The notes under the pieces are model-generated. The model was not told where the DNA came from. It worked only from the letters and a program-made list of their open reading frames with translations, and ran no database searches. 64,000 nucleotides of DNA, taken from Thiodiazotropha sp050305635. GTDB taxonomy: Bacteria > Pseudomonadota > Gammaproteobacteria > Chromatiales > Chromatiaceae. Position 1 is the first letter of the stretch, and each line of letters begins with the position of its first letter. The DNA lies in contig JBNLFS010000024.1 in NCBI GenBank assembly GCA_050305635.1, forward strand, positions 46,940 to 110,939. Reading direction: 5' to 3'. This document shows, one piece after another, positions 54,543 through 63,110 of this stretch. The position numbers and the translations under genes were made by a program.

Positions 54543-54692
54543 TTTGACTCCCCGGTGCCGGAGAAACAATCGCAAGGGCCTCAAAGGCTCATCTTTTGAG
54601 CCTGTGGAGCTGTAGAATCATGAAGATGGGTTCCCAGAGGGCGGTGCAGGATAGGTTGGAGACTCCCGTAAAATAAGATCAAGCAGGAGAAG

Positions 54693-56921
54693 ATGGACAA
54701 AATCTACTATGCACACTCGGGGCATGACCCGGCGAAGTCTGACTGGCAGCTGCTTTCGGATCATCTAACCCGAGTCGCCCGTTTAGCTGGCGAGAACGCG
54801 AGTTACTTTAGAGCTGAGCAACTGGCGACAGTGTGCGGTTTGTTGCACGACCTTGGTAAATATAGCGAGGACTTTGCAAAGCGTCTCGAAGGCGGCAAGC
54901 GTGTGGATCATGCTACGGCAGGTGCGAAAGTCGCCGTTGAGAAATGGACCCGCTTGGGTAAATTGCTGGCCTATGTTGTTGCCGGTCATCATGCGGGATT
55001 GACCAATGGGGTAGATCTGGGCAACGGGCGGGCAAGTCTTGAAGAGCGACTGGAGCGAGCAATTCCGGCGTTGGATGATGTATGGAAGGCTGAGATAAGA
55101 CTTCCAGGACAACTCATTTTTCCTGCTTTCAAACCGGCTGAAAACCCAGGCTTTCAAGCCGCCTTCCTGGTCAGGATGCTCTACGCCTGCCTGGTCGATG
55201 CAGACTACCTCGATACCGAACGCTTTTACCTGGGGCTGGAGGGGAAACAGCAGCAACGCGGTGAATATCCGCCACTCGAAGCTTTAAGGGAAAGGCTCGA
55301 TCATCACCTGACTGATTTGCTCGCGAAAAACGCAAGCTGCGATCCGGAGTCCGTCAACGGACTCAGGGGGCGGATACTCCGGCATGCGAGATCACAGGCG
55401 CAGCTTGAGCCGGGCCTCTTCTCCCTGACCGTGCCAACAGGTGGCGGCAAGACACTGACCTCCATGGCGTTTGCGCTCGATCACGCAATCGCCCATGGAC
55501 AGCGCCGGGTGATCTATGTGATCCCCTTCACCAGTATCATCGAACAGAATGCGGGCGTTTTTCGGGATCTGTTCAAAGCGCTGGGCGAGGATATCGTACT
55601 CGAACACCACAGTACCTTTGACGACAGCGGATTCGACTGTCGGGATGAGGCGAAGGATAAGCTGCGTCTGGCGATGGAGAACTGGGATGCCCCGGTGGTG
55701 GTGACGACGGCGGTGCAGTTTTTCGAGTCTCTGTTTGCCGACCGCTCATCCAAATGCAGAAAACTGCACAATATCACCGGCAGCGTCATCATCCTTGACG
55801 AGGCGCAGATGCTGCCGCAGAAGCTGCTGCGGCCGACCATGGCCGCCATCGATGAACTGGCCAGAAACTACCGCTGCTCCGTTGTGCTCTGCACGGCCAC
55901 TCAGCCGGCGCTGCTGCGTTCCGACGAGTTTCATAACGGTTTTGAGCAGGTGCGCGAAATTGCGCCTGAACCAGAGCAGCTATATCGTCTACTGGACCGG
56001 GTCAGTGTGCGGCATATGGGCGTTCAAACGGACGAGCAACTCACCGAGCAATTGAACGCCAATCGGCAAATGCTCGTTATCGTCAACAACCGCCGCCATG
56101 CCCGCGCGCTATACGATCATATCGGCGAAGGAGACGGTCATTTTCACCTCACAACCCTGATGTGCGCCAAGCACCGCAAGGTGAAACTGGAGGAGATTCG
56201 CCGGCGACTGCTTGAAGGGGAGCCGTGTAAGGTTATCTCCACCTCCCTTATAGAAGCCGGAGTCGATGTAAACTTTCCTCGGGTGATGCGGGCGGAAAGC
56301 GGGCTTGACTCCATCGCCCAGGCAGCGGGACGGTGCAATCGCGAGGGTAAGTACGACAAATCGAAAAGCAAAGTTCTGATTTTCAGCTCGCCGGATTGGC
56401 CGGCACCGCCGGAACTGGAGCAGCAGGCGGCCAGCATGCGCATGGTTTTGCGTAACCATGAAGGGGACCTGCTCGCGCCGGATGCGATCAGGGCGTATTT
56501 CCAGGATCTCTTCTGGCGTGACCCAGGACGGTTGGATGCGAAAAAGCTCCTCCCACTTCACCGTGAACACTATGAGCGATTCAGCTTTCCATTTCAGACC
56601 ATTGCAAGCGAGTATCGGATCATCGAGAGCTTCATGCGTCCGATCATTATTCCTTTCGACAAAGAAGCGGAGCAAGGGATAGAACGACTTCATTATTCAG
56701 AGTTTGTCGGTGGTCTTGCCAAGCGTTTGCAACCCTATCTGGTGCAGGTGCCTGAGCAGGTGTTTCTATCGTTGAAGTCGGCGGGGGCCATCGCGGAGAT
56801 CGGGGCGGACCGATTCGGCGGGCAATTTTGGGAGCTGATCCATTTGGGGTTGTATGACGATGATGCGGGGTTGAGTTGGGAAGATCCGAGTCATATACGA
56901 CCGGAGGATTGTGTCATTTAG
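54693..56921 (+). CDS. cas3: CRISPR-associated helicase/nuclease Cas3, subtype I-C
   Basis: Degrades DNA marked by Cascade. 742 aa. The N-terminal HD nuclease has His24, His52-Asp53 (LLHDLGKYSEDF) and Asp72-His73 (VDHATAGA). The superfamily 2 helicase follows, with Walker A PTGGGKT (about 248-254), a DEAQ box (LDEAQMLP, about 369-372), the motif CTATQP and late motif VI AAGRCNREG. A C-terminal domain ends it. ATG 54693 follows an AGGAG site. It is the first gene of the cas operon and its stop is 20 bp before cas5. Confidence 0.96.
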   Translation: MDKIYYAHSGHDPAKSDWQLLSDHLTRVARLAGENASYFRAEQLATVCGLLHDLGKYSEDFAKRLEGGKRVDHATAGAKVAVEKWTRLGKLLAYVVAGHHAGLTNGVDLGNGRASLEERLERAIPALDDVWKAEIRLPGQLIFPAFKPAENPGFQAAFLVRMLYACLVDADYLDTERFYLGLEGKQQQRGEYPPLEALRERLDHHLTDLLAKNASCDPESVNGLRGRILRHARSQAQLEPGLFSLTVPTGGGKTLTSMAFALDHAIAHGQRRVIYVIPFTSIIEQNAGVFRDLFKALGEDIVLEHHSTFDDSGFDCRDEAKDKLRLAMENWDAPVVVTTAVQFFESLFADRSSKCRKLHNITGSVIILDEAQMLPQKLLRPTMAAIDELARNYRCSVVLCTATQPALLRSDEFHNGFEQVREIAPEPEQLYRLLDRVSVRHMGVQTDEQLTEQLNANRQMLVIVNNRRHARALYDHIGEGDGHFHLTTLMCAKHRKVKLEEIRRRLLEGEPCKVISTSLIEAGVDVNFPRVMRAESGLDSIAQAAGRCNREGKYDKSKSKVLIFSSPDWPAPPELEQQAASMRMVLRNHEGDLLAPDAIRAYFQDLFWRDPGRLDAKKLLPLHREHYERFSFPFQTIASEYRIIESFMRPIIIPFDKEAEQGIERLHYSEFVGGLAKRLQPYLVQVPEQVFLSLKSAGAIAEIGADRFGGQFWELIHLGLYDDDAGLSWEDPSHIRPEDCVI

Positions 56922-56941
56922 GTAATTTAACAGGAAAATCT

Positions 56942-57622
56942 ATGGCATATGGAATAAAACTACACGTCTGGGGCGACTATGCTTGCTGGACCAGGCCAGA
57001 GATGAAGGTCGAGCGGGTCTCCTACGATGTGATGACCCCATCGGCGGCTAGGGGGATTCTGGAGGCGATCCACTGGAAGCCGGCGATCCACTGGGTGATC
57101 GACCGGATTCATGTGTTGGAGCCAATCCGCTTCGAATCGATCCGGCGCAACGAGGTGGCCAGCAAGATCTCTGCCACTAAAGCCATCGGCGCGATGCGCA
57201 AAGGGTCGACTAGCGGTCTCTATCTCCTGGTCGATGAAGGTAAGGAGCGGCAGCAGCGGGCGGCTACCGTGCTGCGCAACGTTGCGTACGTGATTGAGGC
57301 GCATTTCGAGTTGACTGAGAAGGCCACGTCGGAGGACAACGAAGGGAAGCACCTCGATATCTTTAACCGGCGCGCCAGGAAGGGGCAGTGTTTCCACCAC
57401 CCCTATCTCGGTACCCGCGAGTTTCCCGCTCAATTCGCATTGATCGAAGATGAGACCTTGCCGACCTCTAATCTGAACGCACAAGAGAAGAACGGTGACT
57501 TGGGCTGGATGCTTCATGATATCGACTTCCAAGACAATAACACCCCCCGCTTCTTTCGGGCCGCGATGGAGGATGGCGTCATCCGGGTGCCGCCGTTCGA
57601 TGGCGAGGGGGTGATTTCATGA
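56942..57622 (+). CDS. cas5c: Cas5c (Cas5d), Cascade subunit and crRNA processing RNase
   Basis: Subtype I-C lacks Cas6, and Cas5 cuts the pre-crRNA repeat and then holds the 5' handle. The 226-aa product from ATG 56942 (AGGA 6 bp before) begins IKLHVWGDYACWTRPEMKVERVSYDVMTPSAARGILEAIHWKP, the Cas5d signature. The repeats downstream have the stem and ATTGAAAC tail cut in this subtype. It overlaps cas8c by 4 nt. Confidence 0.95.
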   Translation: MAYGIKLHVWGDYACWTRPEMKVERVSYDVMTPSAARGILEAIHWKPAIHWVIDRIHVLEPIRFESIRRNEVASKISATKAIGAMRKGSTSGLYLLVDEGKERQQRAATVLRNVAYVIEAHFELTEKATSEDNEGKHLDIFNRRARKGQCFHHPYLGTREFPAQFALIEDETLPTSNLNAQEKNGDLGWMLHDIDFQDNNTPRFFRAAMEDGVIRVPPFDGEGVIS

Positions 57623-59451
57623 TGTTCGCGGCTTTGAACCACTACTACGACCGGCTGGCTGAGCGGCCGGATCCGGATAGCGGCCGATTCAACGTGCCGG
57701 TTTTCGGCTTCACGGAAGAGAAGATCGGTTATGTTGTCGTTATTACGTCCGAAGGTGACGTTGTCGACAGCTATCCGCTCACTGAACAGGTCGGCAATAA
57801 AACCAGGCCGAGGCCATTGTTTGTGCCTGCCTCTTTTAAACGCTCGGGACAATACACCGAAAAAAGCTTCGAATCGGGTAAAGATAACGCCTTTTTTCTT
57901 TGGGATAAAACCGCCTACTCACTGGGTGTAGACAAAAGCGACAAGTCGGCTGAGCATGCCTGGGTTGAAGCCAAGCTGCCATTTATGTCGTTCAGGCGCT
58001 TTAACCAAAAGCAGTTGGCCGGTACGGATGATGAGGGATTGCGGGCATTCCAGGCCTTTTTGGATAAATGGCAGCCTGTCTTTTTTGATCGGGATTTGCG
58101 GAATCCGGAGATTGTTGGAACCAATATTGTCTTCCAATTGGACGGAGATCGAAATCTTCTCCATGAACGCAAAGCCGCCAAGGATCTGTGGGTAAAACTG
58201 CTGAGCGAATCGGATGCGGGAGAAAAAGGCCGCTGTCTGGTGACGGGTAACTGGGATGCTATCGCACGTCTGCATCCCGCTATCAAGGGGGTCTATGGAG
58301 GACAGAGTTCGGGGGGGTCCATCGTCTCCTTCAATGCCGATTCGTTCGAATCCTACGGTAAGGTGCAGGGCAATAACGCACCGGTCTCTGAACTGGCGGC
58401 CTTTAAATACACCACTGCGCTCAACTACCTCCTTAATCGGGATAATCGTCATTGTCTCACGGTCGGCGATGCCAGTACCGTCTTCTGGGCCGTTGCCGCC
58501 GATAGTGATCAGGCGCATCAGACGGAACAGCTCTTTATGCAGATCGTTCAGCCGAGCGATGAGGGCGAGGCTGCTCAGCTCAGGCCGTTTGTCGAACAAC
58601 TTTCCCTGGGACGGCCGTTGGCGGAAATCAGTCCCGATATCGATCCGTCGACCCGTTTCTATCTGCTGGGGTTGGCCCCAAACGCCTCCAGGATCTCTAT
58701 CCGTTTCTGGCTTGACAGCAGTTTTGGCGAACTGGCGCAACGTTTAGGCGAGCACTTCCAGGATCTGGCGCTCGACCCGCTTCCCTGGAAGCGTCCACCA
58801 TCAATCTACCGATTGTTGATCCAGTTGGTGCCGCATCGTGGCGGGCAGAAACCCAAGGCCGATGAGATTCCTGCTCATCTGGCCGGGGAGTTGATGCGCT
58901 CGGTGCTGACCGGTGTGCGTTATCCGCGAGCCCTTTTATCGCAACTGCTGCTGCGTATCCGTTGCGACGGCCATATCAATTCGCTTCGAATCGCAATGAT
59001 CAAAGCTGTTTTGCAGAGAGACTACCGGAAGAATTTTATAAAGGAGAAGCCTCCCATGAGTTTGGATGAAAATTTCAGTAATGATGCCTATCAGCTAGGC
59101 AGGCTCTTTGCCGTATTGGAGCGTATTCAATCGGCAGCTATCAAGGATGCCAATGCGACCATTACAGATCGCTATTTCGGTTCCGCTTCGACCATTCCCT
59201 ATTCTGTCTTCCCAAGACTGGTCACCGGTGGCAAGCATCATCTATCCAAAATCCGTAAAACCATGCCGGGATTCGCATTCAATCTCGATAAAGATTTGAC
59301 GGAGATTATCGGGAAACTCCCGCAAAGCTTTCCGAAACATCTCTCCATTCAAGACCAGGGGCGATTCGCTATCGGTTACTACCAGCAGCGCGAGACGTTT
59401 TTTGCATCCAGCAGCGAAACTGCCGAAAGTAACTCGGGCGATAACAACTAA
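57619..59451 (+). CDS. cas8c: Cas8c (Csd1), large Cascade subunit
   Basis: Large subunit that recognises the PAM and target DNA. The 610-aa product begins with the Csd1 pattern FAALNHYYDRLAE and contains RCLVTGNWDAIARLHPAIKGVYGGQSSGGSIVSFN, the strongest family block. Two adjacent ATG codons are possible starts. The last 131 codons are also predicted to be translated separately as Cas11c (see next entry). It lies between cas5c and cas7c with only short gaps. Confidence 0.95.
   Translation: MMFAALNHYYDRLAERPDPDSGRFNVPVFGFTEEKIGYVVVITSEGDVVDSYPLTEQVGNKTRPRPLFVPASFKRSGQYTEKSFESGKDNAFFLWDKTAYSLGVDKSDKSAEHAWVEAKLPFMSFRRFNQKQLAGTDDEGLRAFQAFLDKWQPVFFDRDLRNPEIVGTNIVFQLDGDRNLLHERKAAKDLWVKLLSESDAGEKGRCLVTGNWDAIARLHPAIKGVYGGQSSGGSIVSFNADSFESYGKVQGNNAPVSELAAFKYTTALNYLLNRDNRHCLTVGDASTVFWAVAADSDQAHQTEQLFMQIVQPSDEGEAAQLRPFVEQLSLGRPLAEISPDIDPSTRFYLLGLAPNASRISIRFWLDSSFGELAQRLGEHFQDLALDPLPWKRPPSIYRLLIQLVPHRGGQKPKADEIPAHLAGELMRSVLTGVRYPRALLSQLLLRIRCDGHINSLRIAMIKAVLQRDYRKNFIKEKPPMSLDENFSNDAYQLGRLFAVLERIQSAAIKDANATITDRYFGSASTIPYSVFPRLVTGGKHHLSKIRKTMPGFAFNLDKDLTEIIGKLPQSFPKHLSIQDQGRFAIGYYQQRETFFASSSETAESNSGDNN
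59056..59451 (+). CDS. cas11c: Cas11c small subunit from an internal start in cas8c
   Basis: Within cas8c, in the same frame, AAGGAG (59041-59046) precedes ATG 59056 by 9 bp. The 131-aa product (MSLDENFSNDAYQLGRLFAV...) would be a small, mostly helical subunit. Independent translation of Cas11 from the 3' part of cas8 is established for subtype I-C systems, where several copies line the crRNA groove. Position, frame and ribosome site all fit. Not experimentally shown here. Confidence 0.82.
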   Translation: MSLDENFSNDAYQLGRLFAVLERIQSAAIKDANATITDRYFGSASTIPYSVFPRLVTGGKHHLSKIRKTMPGFAFNLDKDLTEIIGKLPQSFPKHLSIQDQGRFAIGYYQQRETFFASSSETAESNSGDNN

Positions 59452-59470
59452 AGTTTCAAGGACCTTAATC

Positions 59471-60343
59471 ATGACTATTCAAAACCGCTACGAATTTGTC
59501 TATCTGTTTGATGTCACCAACGGCAATCCCAACGGTGACCCGGATGCAGGCAACATGCCTCGTCTCGATCCAGAGTCGAGCAAGGGACTGGTGACCGATG
59601 TCTGTCTCAAGCGCAAAATTCGCAACTTCATCGAACTCACGGAAGGGGATACACCGGGACACGATATCTATGTCAAAGAGAAATCGGTGCTGAATCATCA
59701 AAACCAGAAGGCCTATGATGCCCTTGAAATTGAGCCAGTTGCTAAGAAATTGCCGAAGGATGAAAAGAAAGCCAGAGAGGTGACGGCATGGATGTGCGCT
59801 AACTTCTTCGATGTGCGTACCTTTGGTGCGGTCATGACCACGGAGGTCAACAGCGGCCAGGTACGTGGACCTGTCCAGCTTGCCTTCGCTAAATCAATCG
59901 ATCCGATCATTCCGCTCGAAGTGTCGATCACTCGCATGGCGGTTACCAATGAGAAGGATCTCGAAAAAGAGCGCACCATGGGGCGCAAGAGCATTGTGCC
60001 TTATGGGCTTTATCGCGTACACGGTTTCATCTCGGCCAAGTTGGCGGAGAAAACCGGTTTTTCGGAATCTGACTTGGAAAAACTGTGGCAGGCGCTGCAG
60101 ATGATGTTCGAGCACGATCACTCTGCAGCCCGGGGTGAGATGGTTGCACGCAAGCTTGTCGTTTTCAAACACAAGGATGCATTGGGCAATATGCCATCCC
60201 ATAAACTCTTTGACCGGGTAACGATCGAGCGTGTGAATGGTGAGTCTGGCACGCCCGCTGGAGGTTTTGATGATTACCGGATTGCCATCGACAGCAATGG
60301 GTTGGCTGAAAACGGTGTGAGCGTACAGGAAGTGCTGTCCTGA
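59471..60343 (+). CDS. cas7c: Cas7c (Csd2), Cascade backbone subunit
   Basis: The subunit that polymerises along the crRNA. 290 aa from ATG 59471, 8 bp after AAGGA; the longer frame is spurious because it overlaps cas8c. The Csd2 signature is present (LFDVTNGNPNGDPDAGNMPR and FFDVRTFGAVMTTEVNSGQVRGPVQ). Normal length. Confidence 0.96.
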   Translation: MTIQNRYEFVYLFDVTNGNPNGDPDAGNMPRLDPESSKGLVTDVCLKRKIRNFIELTEGDTPGHDIYVKEKSVLNHQNQKAYDALEIEPVAKKLPKDEKKAREVTAWMCANFFDVRTFGAVMTTEVNSGQVRGPVQLAFAKSIDPIIPLEVSITRMAVTNEKDLEKERTMGRKSIVPYGLYRVHGFISAKLAEKTGFSESDLEKLWQALQMMFEHDHSAARGEMVARKLVVFKHKDALGNMPSHKLFDRVTIERVNGESGTPAGGFDDYRIAIDSNGLAENGVSVQEVLS

Positions 60344-60378
60344 GCACGGAGACTGACTGTCTAGCATATAAGTCAGCA

Positions 60379-60411
60379 GATAGACCACGATGTATTACGT
60401 TGTGGTCTATC
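60379..60411. promoter_or_regulatory. Inverted repeat upstream of the CopG/ParE pair
   Basis: GATAGACCAC (60379-60388) and GTGGTCTATC (60402-60411) are perfect 10-bp arms around a 13-bp centre, ending just before the GGGGAG ribosome site of the antitoxin. It may be the antitoxin's operator, or a terminator or attenuator hairpin of the cas3-cas7 transcript. Confidence 0.55.
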
Positions 60412-60424
60412 TGGGGAGATGAGC

Positions 60425-60690
60425 ATGACTGTAACCAGTATCCGTCTGCAGGCTGACCTTGAAGAGCCGTTGAAAGCCGCTGCAGATCGTCAGCGTAGAA
60501 GTAAAAATTGGTTTGTTAATCAGGTGGTAAGAGAGTACTTGCAACGTGATGCCCTTGAGCAGCAGCGCTGGCAGGAAACCGAGGTGGCACTGGAGTCCGC
60601 CCGCAGCGGCAGGTTGTTACCGGAGAGGCTGTGCATGAATGGATCGATAGCTGGGGTGCGGAGACTGAGAAGGTGCTGCCGAAAGCATGA
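60425..60690 (+). pseudogene. CopG-type antitoxin gene with a one-base frameshift
   Basis: The first 62 codons encode a ribbon-helix-helix antitoxin (TSIRLQADLEEPLKAAADRQRRSKNWFVNQVVREYLQ). Near 60613-60616 the frame breaks. Read with one base inserted, the sequence gives VTGEAVHEWIDSWGAETEKVLPKA and a TGA at 60688-60690, which overlaps the toxin ATG by the usual ATGA. The unshifted frame instead runs on to 60862 with unrelated residues. The lost part is the toxin-binding tail. A sequencing error or recoding are alternatives. Confidence 0.78.
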
Positions 60691-60983
60691 GGATCGAATA
60701 CACGGGCGTAGCGATACAGGATCTGATACGCCTGCGGGCTTTCATTGCAGAACACAACCCCCAAGCGGCAAAAAAAGACCGCAAAAAACTCCCTGCCGGG
60801 ATCAAAGGACTGGCGCGGGAACCTCGGCTTGGTCATCCGGTGATGGTCGCGCCAGACCCTGAGAAAATTCGTGATCTGATACTGCCACCCTACATAGTGC
60901 GCTATACCCTGCTGTCACAATCATTGCTGATTCTCAGGATCTGGCACCACAAGGAAGAGCGGGAAGATGAGTCTACAAACTGA
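60687..60983 (+). CDS. ParE/RelE-family toxin
   Basis: A 98-aa toxin of the ParE/RelE superfamily. It begins MRIEYTGVAIQDLIRLRAFIAEHNPQAA and has the family end LGHPV...IRDLILPPYIVRYTLLSQSLLILRIWHHKEER. ParE relatives poison gyrase, RelE relatives cut mRNA; the VRY...ILRIWH pattern is ParE-like. The reading frame is intact and its last 17 bp overlap cas4. With a broken antitoxin it must be weak, silenced or neutralised in trans. Confidence 0.85.
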   Translation: MRIEYTGVAIQDLIRLRAFIAEHNPQAAKKDRKKLPAGIKGLAREPRLGHPVMVAPDPEKIRDLILPPYIVRYTLLSQSLLILRIWHHKEEREDESTN

Positions 60984-61611
60984 AACGGAACCCGATTGGC
61001 TGATGATTTCGGCCATCCAGCACTACGCCTACTGCCCGCGCCAGTTCGCGCTGATCCATGTCGAGCAGGCTTGGGACGAGAACTTCTTCACAGCTGAAGG
61101 CAAGTTGCTGCATGAACGAGTCGACAGCTATGAGTCGGAGCAACGGGGTGATCTCCGTTACGAACGCAGTATCTCTGTGCGCTCAAACCGGCTGCGTGTC
61201 AGGGGAAAGCTTGATCTGTTGGAGATTGCCGGCAAGTCTGCCAAAAGCTATTTTCCGGTAGAGTACAAACGGGGTAAATCGAAGACTGAGGATTGGGACA
61301 GAATACAGCTTTGCGCTCAGGCGCTCTGTCTCGAGGAGATGAGGGAAATCCGCATCGATAGCGGCGCTTTGTGGTACTGGCAGGTAAGGAAGCGGGAGGC
61401 CGTCCAGTTCGATGAAACTATGCGCGCGATCACGCTACAGACTATCGAAGCAGCACATGCCCTGTTGGCATCGGGCGAAACCCCCATGCCCACACCCATG
61501 AAACAGCGTTGCCGGGCCTGTTCTTTGCTAGACCTCTGTGAGCCGGAAGCCTTCCGCATGGATCGCTCCGCGCGTTATATCAAAGCACTGTTTGACGATG
61601 CTGAGTTGTGA
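60967..61611 (+). CDS. cas4: Cas4 exonuclease
   Basis: RecB-like nuclease with an iron-sulfur cluster that trims prespacers and selects the PAM with Cas1-Cas2. The 214-aa product has cluster Cys23 (YAYCPRQF) and Cys182, Cys185, Cys191 (RCRACSLLDLC). The nuclease motifs Asp83 (RGKLDLLE) and Glu99-x-Lys101 (PVEYKRG) are intact. It starts inside the ParE gene and is followed 12 bp later by cas1. Confidence 0.95.
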   Translation: MSLQTETEPDWLMISAIQHYAYCPRQFALIHVEQAWDENFFTAEGKLLHERVDSYESEQRGDLRYERSISVRSNRLRVRGKLDLLEIAGKSAKSYFPVEYKRGKSKTEDWDRIQLCAQALCLEEMREIRIDSGALWYWQVRKREAVQFDETMRAITLQTIEAAHALLASGETPMPTPMKQRCRACSLLDLCEPEAFRMDRSARYIKALFDDAEL

Positions 61612-61623
61612 AGGATCATTGCC

Positions 61624-62640
61624 ATGAAAAAGCTACTCAACACCCTCTATGTCACCCGCCAGAAGAGCTACCTGCACAAGGAACGGGAGACGATCGTCAT
61701 CAAGCAGGAAGGGGATAAGCTGGGACAGTTTCCCGCCATCAGTATCGCCAATATCCTCTGTTTCGGTCAGGTCAGCGTCTCTCCCTTTCTGATGGGTTAT
61801 TGTGGCGAGCAGGGAATCGGACTGGCCTTCTATTCGGAATACGGTAAGTTTCTCGCCCGGGTGCAGGGGCCGCAAACCGGTAATGTGCTGTTGCGGCGCG
61901 CTCAATATCGTTGGGCCGATAGCGATGAGAAGGCGCTTGCCGTGGCTCGCTTGATGGTCGCCGCCAAGATTGCCAACGGGCGCGCGGTATTGATGCGGGA
62001 GATTCGCAATCATGGAGACAACCCTGTGCTTTCAGAGGCCGTGTCCAGGCTGGCTGTCAGCTTGCGGCGAGTGAAACAGGCGCAATCCGTTGCTGAGGCG
62101 ATGGGGATCGAAGGCGATGCGGCCAGCATCTATTTTGGTGTGTTCAGTGAACTGCTCCGTGACAGCGGTTTCCATTTCAACGGACGGGTGCGCAGACCAC
62201 CCACCGACCCGGTCAATGCCCTCTTGTCTTACCTCTACACCTTGATCACTCACGAGTGCGCCTCGGCCCTGCAAGGGGTAGGGCTTGATCCCTATGTCGG
62301 ATTTCTGCATCAGGATCGCCCGGGTCGTCTCAGTCTCGCACTGGACCTGTTGGAAGAATTTCGCGCAACCTGGGCAGATCGATTCGTGCTTACTCTGATC
62401 AACAGGAAACAGATTCAATTGCGGGATTTCATTACCGAGGCCAGCGGTGCCGTCCGTCTAACCGATGATGCCAGAAAGCGGGTGTTGATTGCCTGGCAGG
62501 AACGCAAACAGGTAGAGGTTAATCACCCGTACCTAGAAGAGAAAGTGGCCATGGGTTTGTTGCCTCATTGTCAGGCGATGCTACTTGCCCGACATATACG
62601 AGGTGATACCGAATACTACCCTCCCTATTTGGTGAAATAG
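61624..62640 (+). CDS. cas1: Cas1 integrase, subtype I-C
   Basis: Spacer-integrating endonuclease, 338 aa, with the catalytic metal site Glu163 (GIEGDAASIYF), His229 (YVGFLHQDRPGR) and Asp241 (SLALDLLEEFR). It starts KKLLNTLYVTRQKSYLHKE, typical of I-C Cas1. It is coupled to cas2 (2-bp gap). Complete. Confidence 0.97.
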   Translation: MKKLLNTLYVTRQKSYLHKERETIVIKQEGDKLGQFPAISIANILCFGQVSVSPFLMGYCGEQGIGLAFYSEYGKFLARVQGPQTGNVLLRRAQYRWADSDEKALAVARLMVAAKIANGRAVLMREIRNHGDNPVLSEAVSRLAVSLRRVKQAQSVAEAMGIEGDAASIYFGVFSELLRDSGFHFNGRVRRPPTDPVNALLSYLYTLITHECASALQGVGLDPYVGFLHQDRPGRLSLALDLLEEFRATWADRFVLTLINRKQIQLRDFITEASGAVRLTDDARKRVLIAWQERKQVEVNHPYLEEKVAMGLLPHCQAMLLARHIRGDTEYYPPYLVK

Positions 62641-62642
62641 AA

Positions 62643-62936
62643 ATGCTGGTATTGATTACCTACGATGTCAATGTCGCATCAGAAGGTGGACAGCGACGCC
62701 TTCGCAATATTGCCAAGGTGTGTCTGGATTACGGTATGCGCGTACAGCATTCCGTGTTTGAATGTGAGGTCACTCCTGCGCAGTATGTGGATTTGAAGCA
62801 TGAATTGCTCGAAATCTTTGATCCGCTCAAAGATAGTCTCAGGTTTTACATGCTGGGCAAAAAAGGGCGCCAAAAAGTGGAGCATGTAGGCGCAAAAGTT
62901 GTATTGGACCCTGTTACTGATCCATTGATACTCTGA
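62643..62936 (+). CDS. cas2: Cas2
   Basis: Dimeric partner that holds two Cas1 dimers. 97 aa with the ferredoxin-like start MLVLITYDVNVASEGGQRRL (Asp8) and the middle RVQHSVFECEVTPAQY. Last gene before the CRISPR leader. Confidence 0.97.
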   Translation: MLVLITYDVNVASEGGQRRLRNIAKVCLDYGMRVQHSVFECEVTPAQYVDLKHELLEIFDPLKDSLRFYMLGKKGRQKVEHVGAKVVLDPVTDPLIL

Positions 62937-62978
62937 CCGCTAACCGGTCGTTCTCATGAAAACGTGAGGGGTTAGCGG
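62937..62978 (+). terminator. Hairpin directly after cas2
   Basis: CCGCTAACC (from 62937) pairs with GGTTAGCGG (to 62978), and an inner stem CTCATG/CGTGAG closes on AAAA. It begins at the first base after the cas2 stop. It lacks a clean T-run, so it may end or protect the cas transcript and separate it from the array. Confidence 0.5.
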
Positions 62979-63110
62979 GTATATAACGTATAGATAGTAA
63001 AGAAAAAAATACTTAATTTCTTTTGTTCTTTGTCAATTCGAAACATTACATCTGAGTCTAGCGGAAGATTAAGCTTTTGCTTGGGCCTTTCAGTAAGTTA
63101 GACTCGAGCG
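62979..63110 (+). promoter_or_regulatory. CRISPR leader
   Basis: An AT-rich, non-coding 132 bp between the cas2 hairpin and the first repeat, with A and T runs (AAAGAAAAAAATAC, TTTCTTTTGTTCTTTG). The array promoter and Cas1-Cas2 leader contacts are expected here; I could not place -35/-10 boxes reliably. New spacers should enter at 63111. Confidence 0.7.

Noticed and set aside
54586..54618. TAGAAT at 54613 as the -10 box of the cas operon
   Set aside because: No acceptable -35 hexamer 16-18 bp upstream; only a small hairpin lies there.
60425..60862. A longer CopG-type protein read straight through to 60862
   Set aside because: After codon 62 the unshifted residues are Arg/Cys-rich and family-unlike, while the shifted frame restores the normal antitoxin tail and the ATGA overlap with the toxin.
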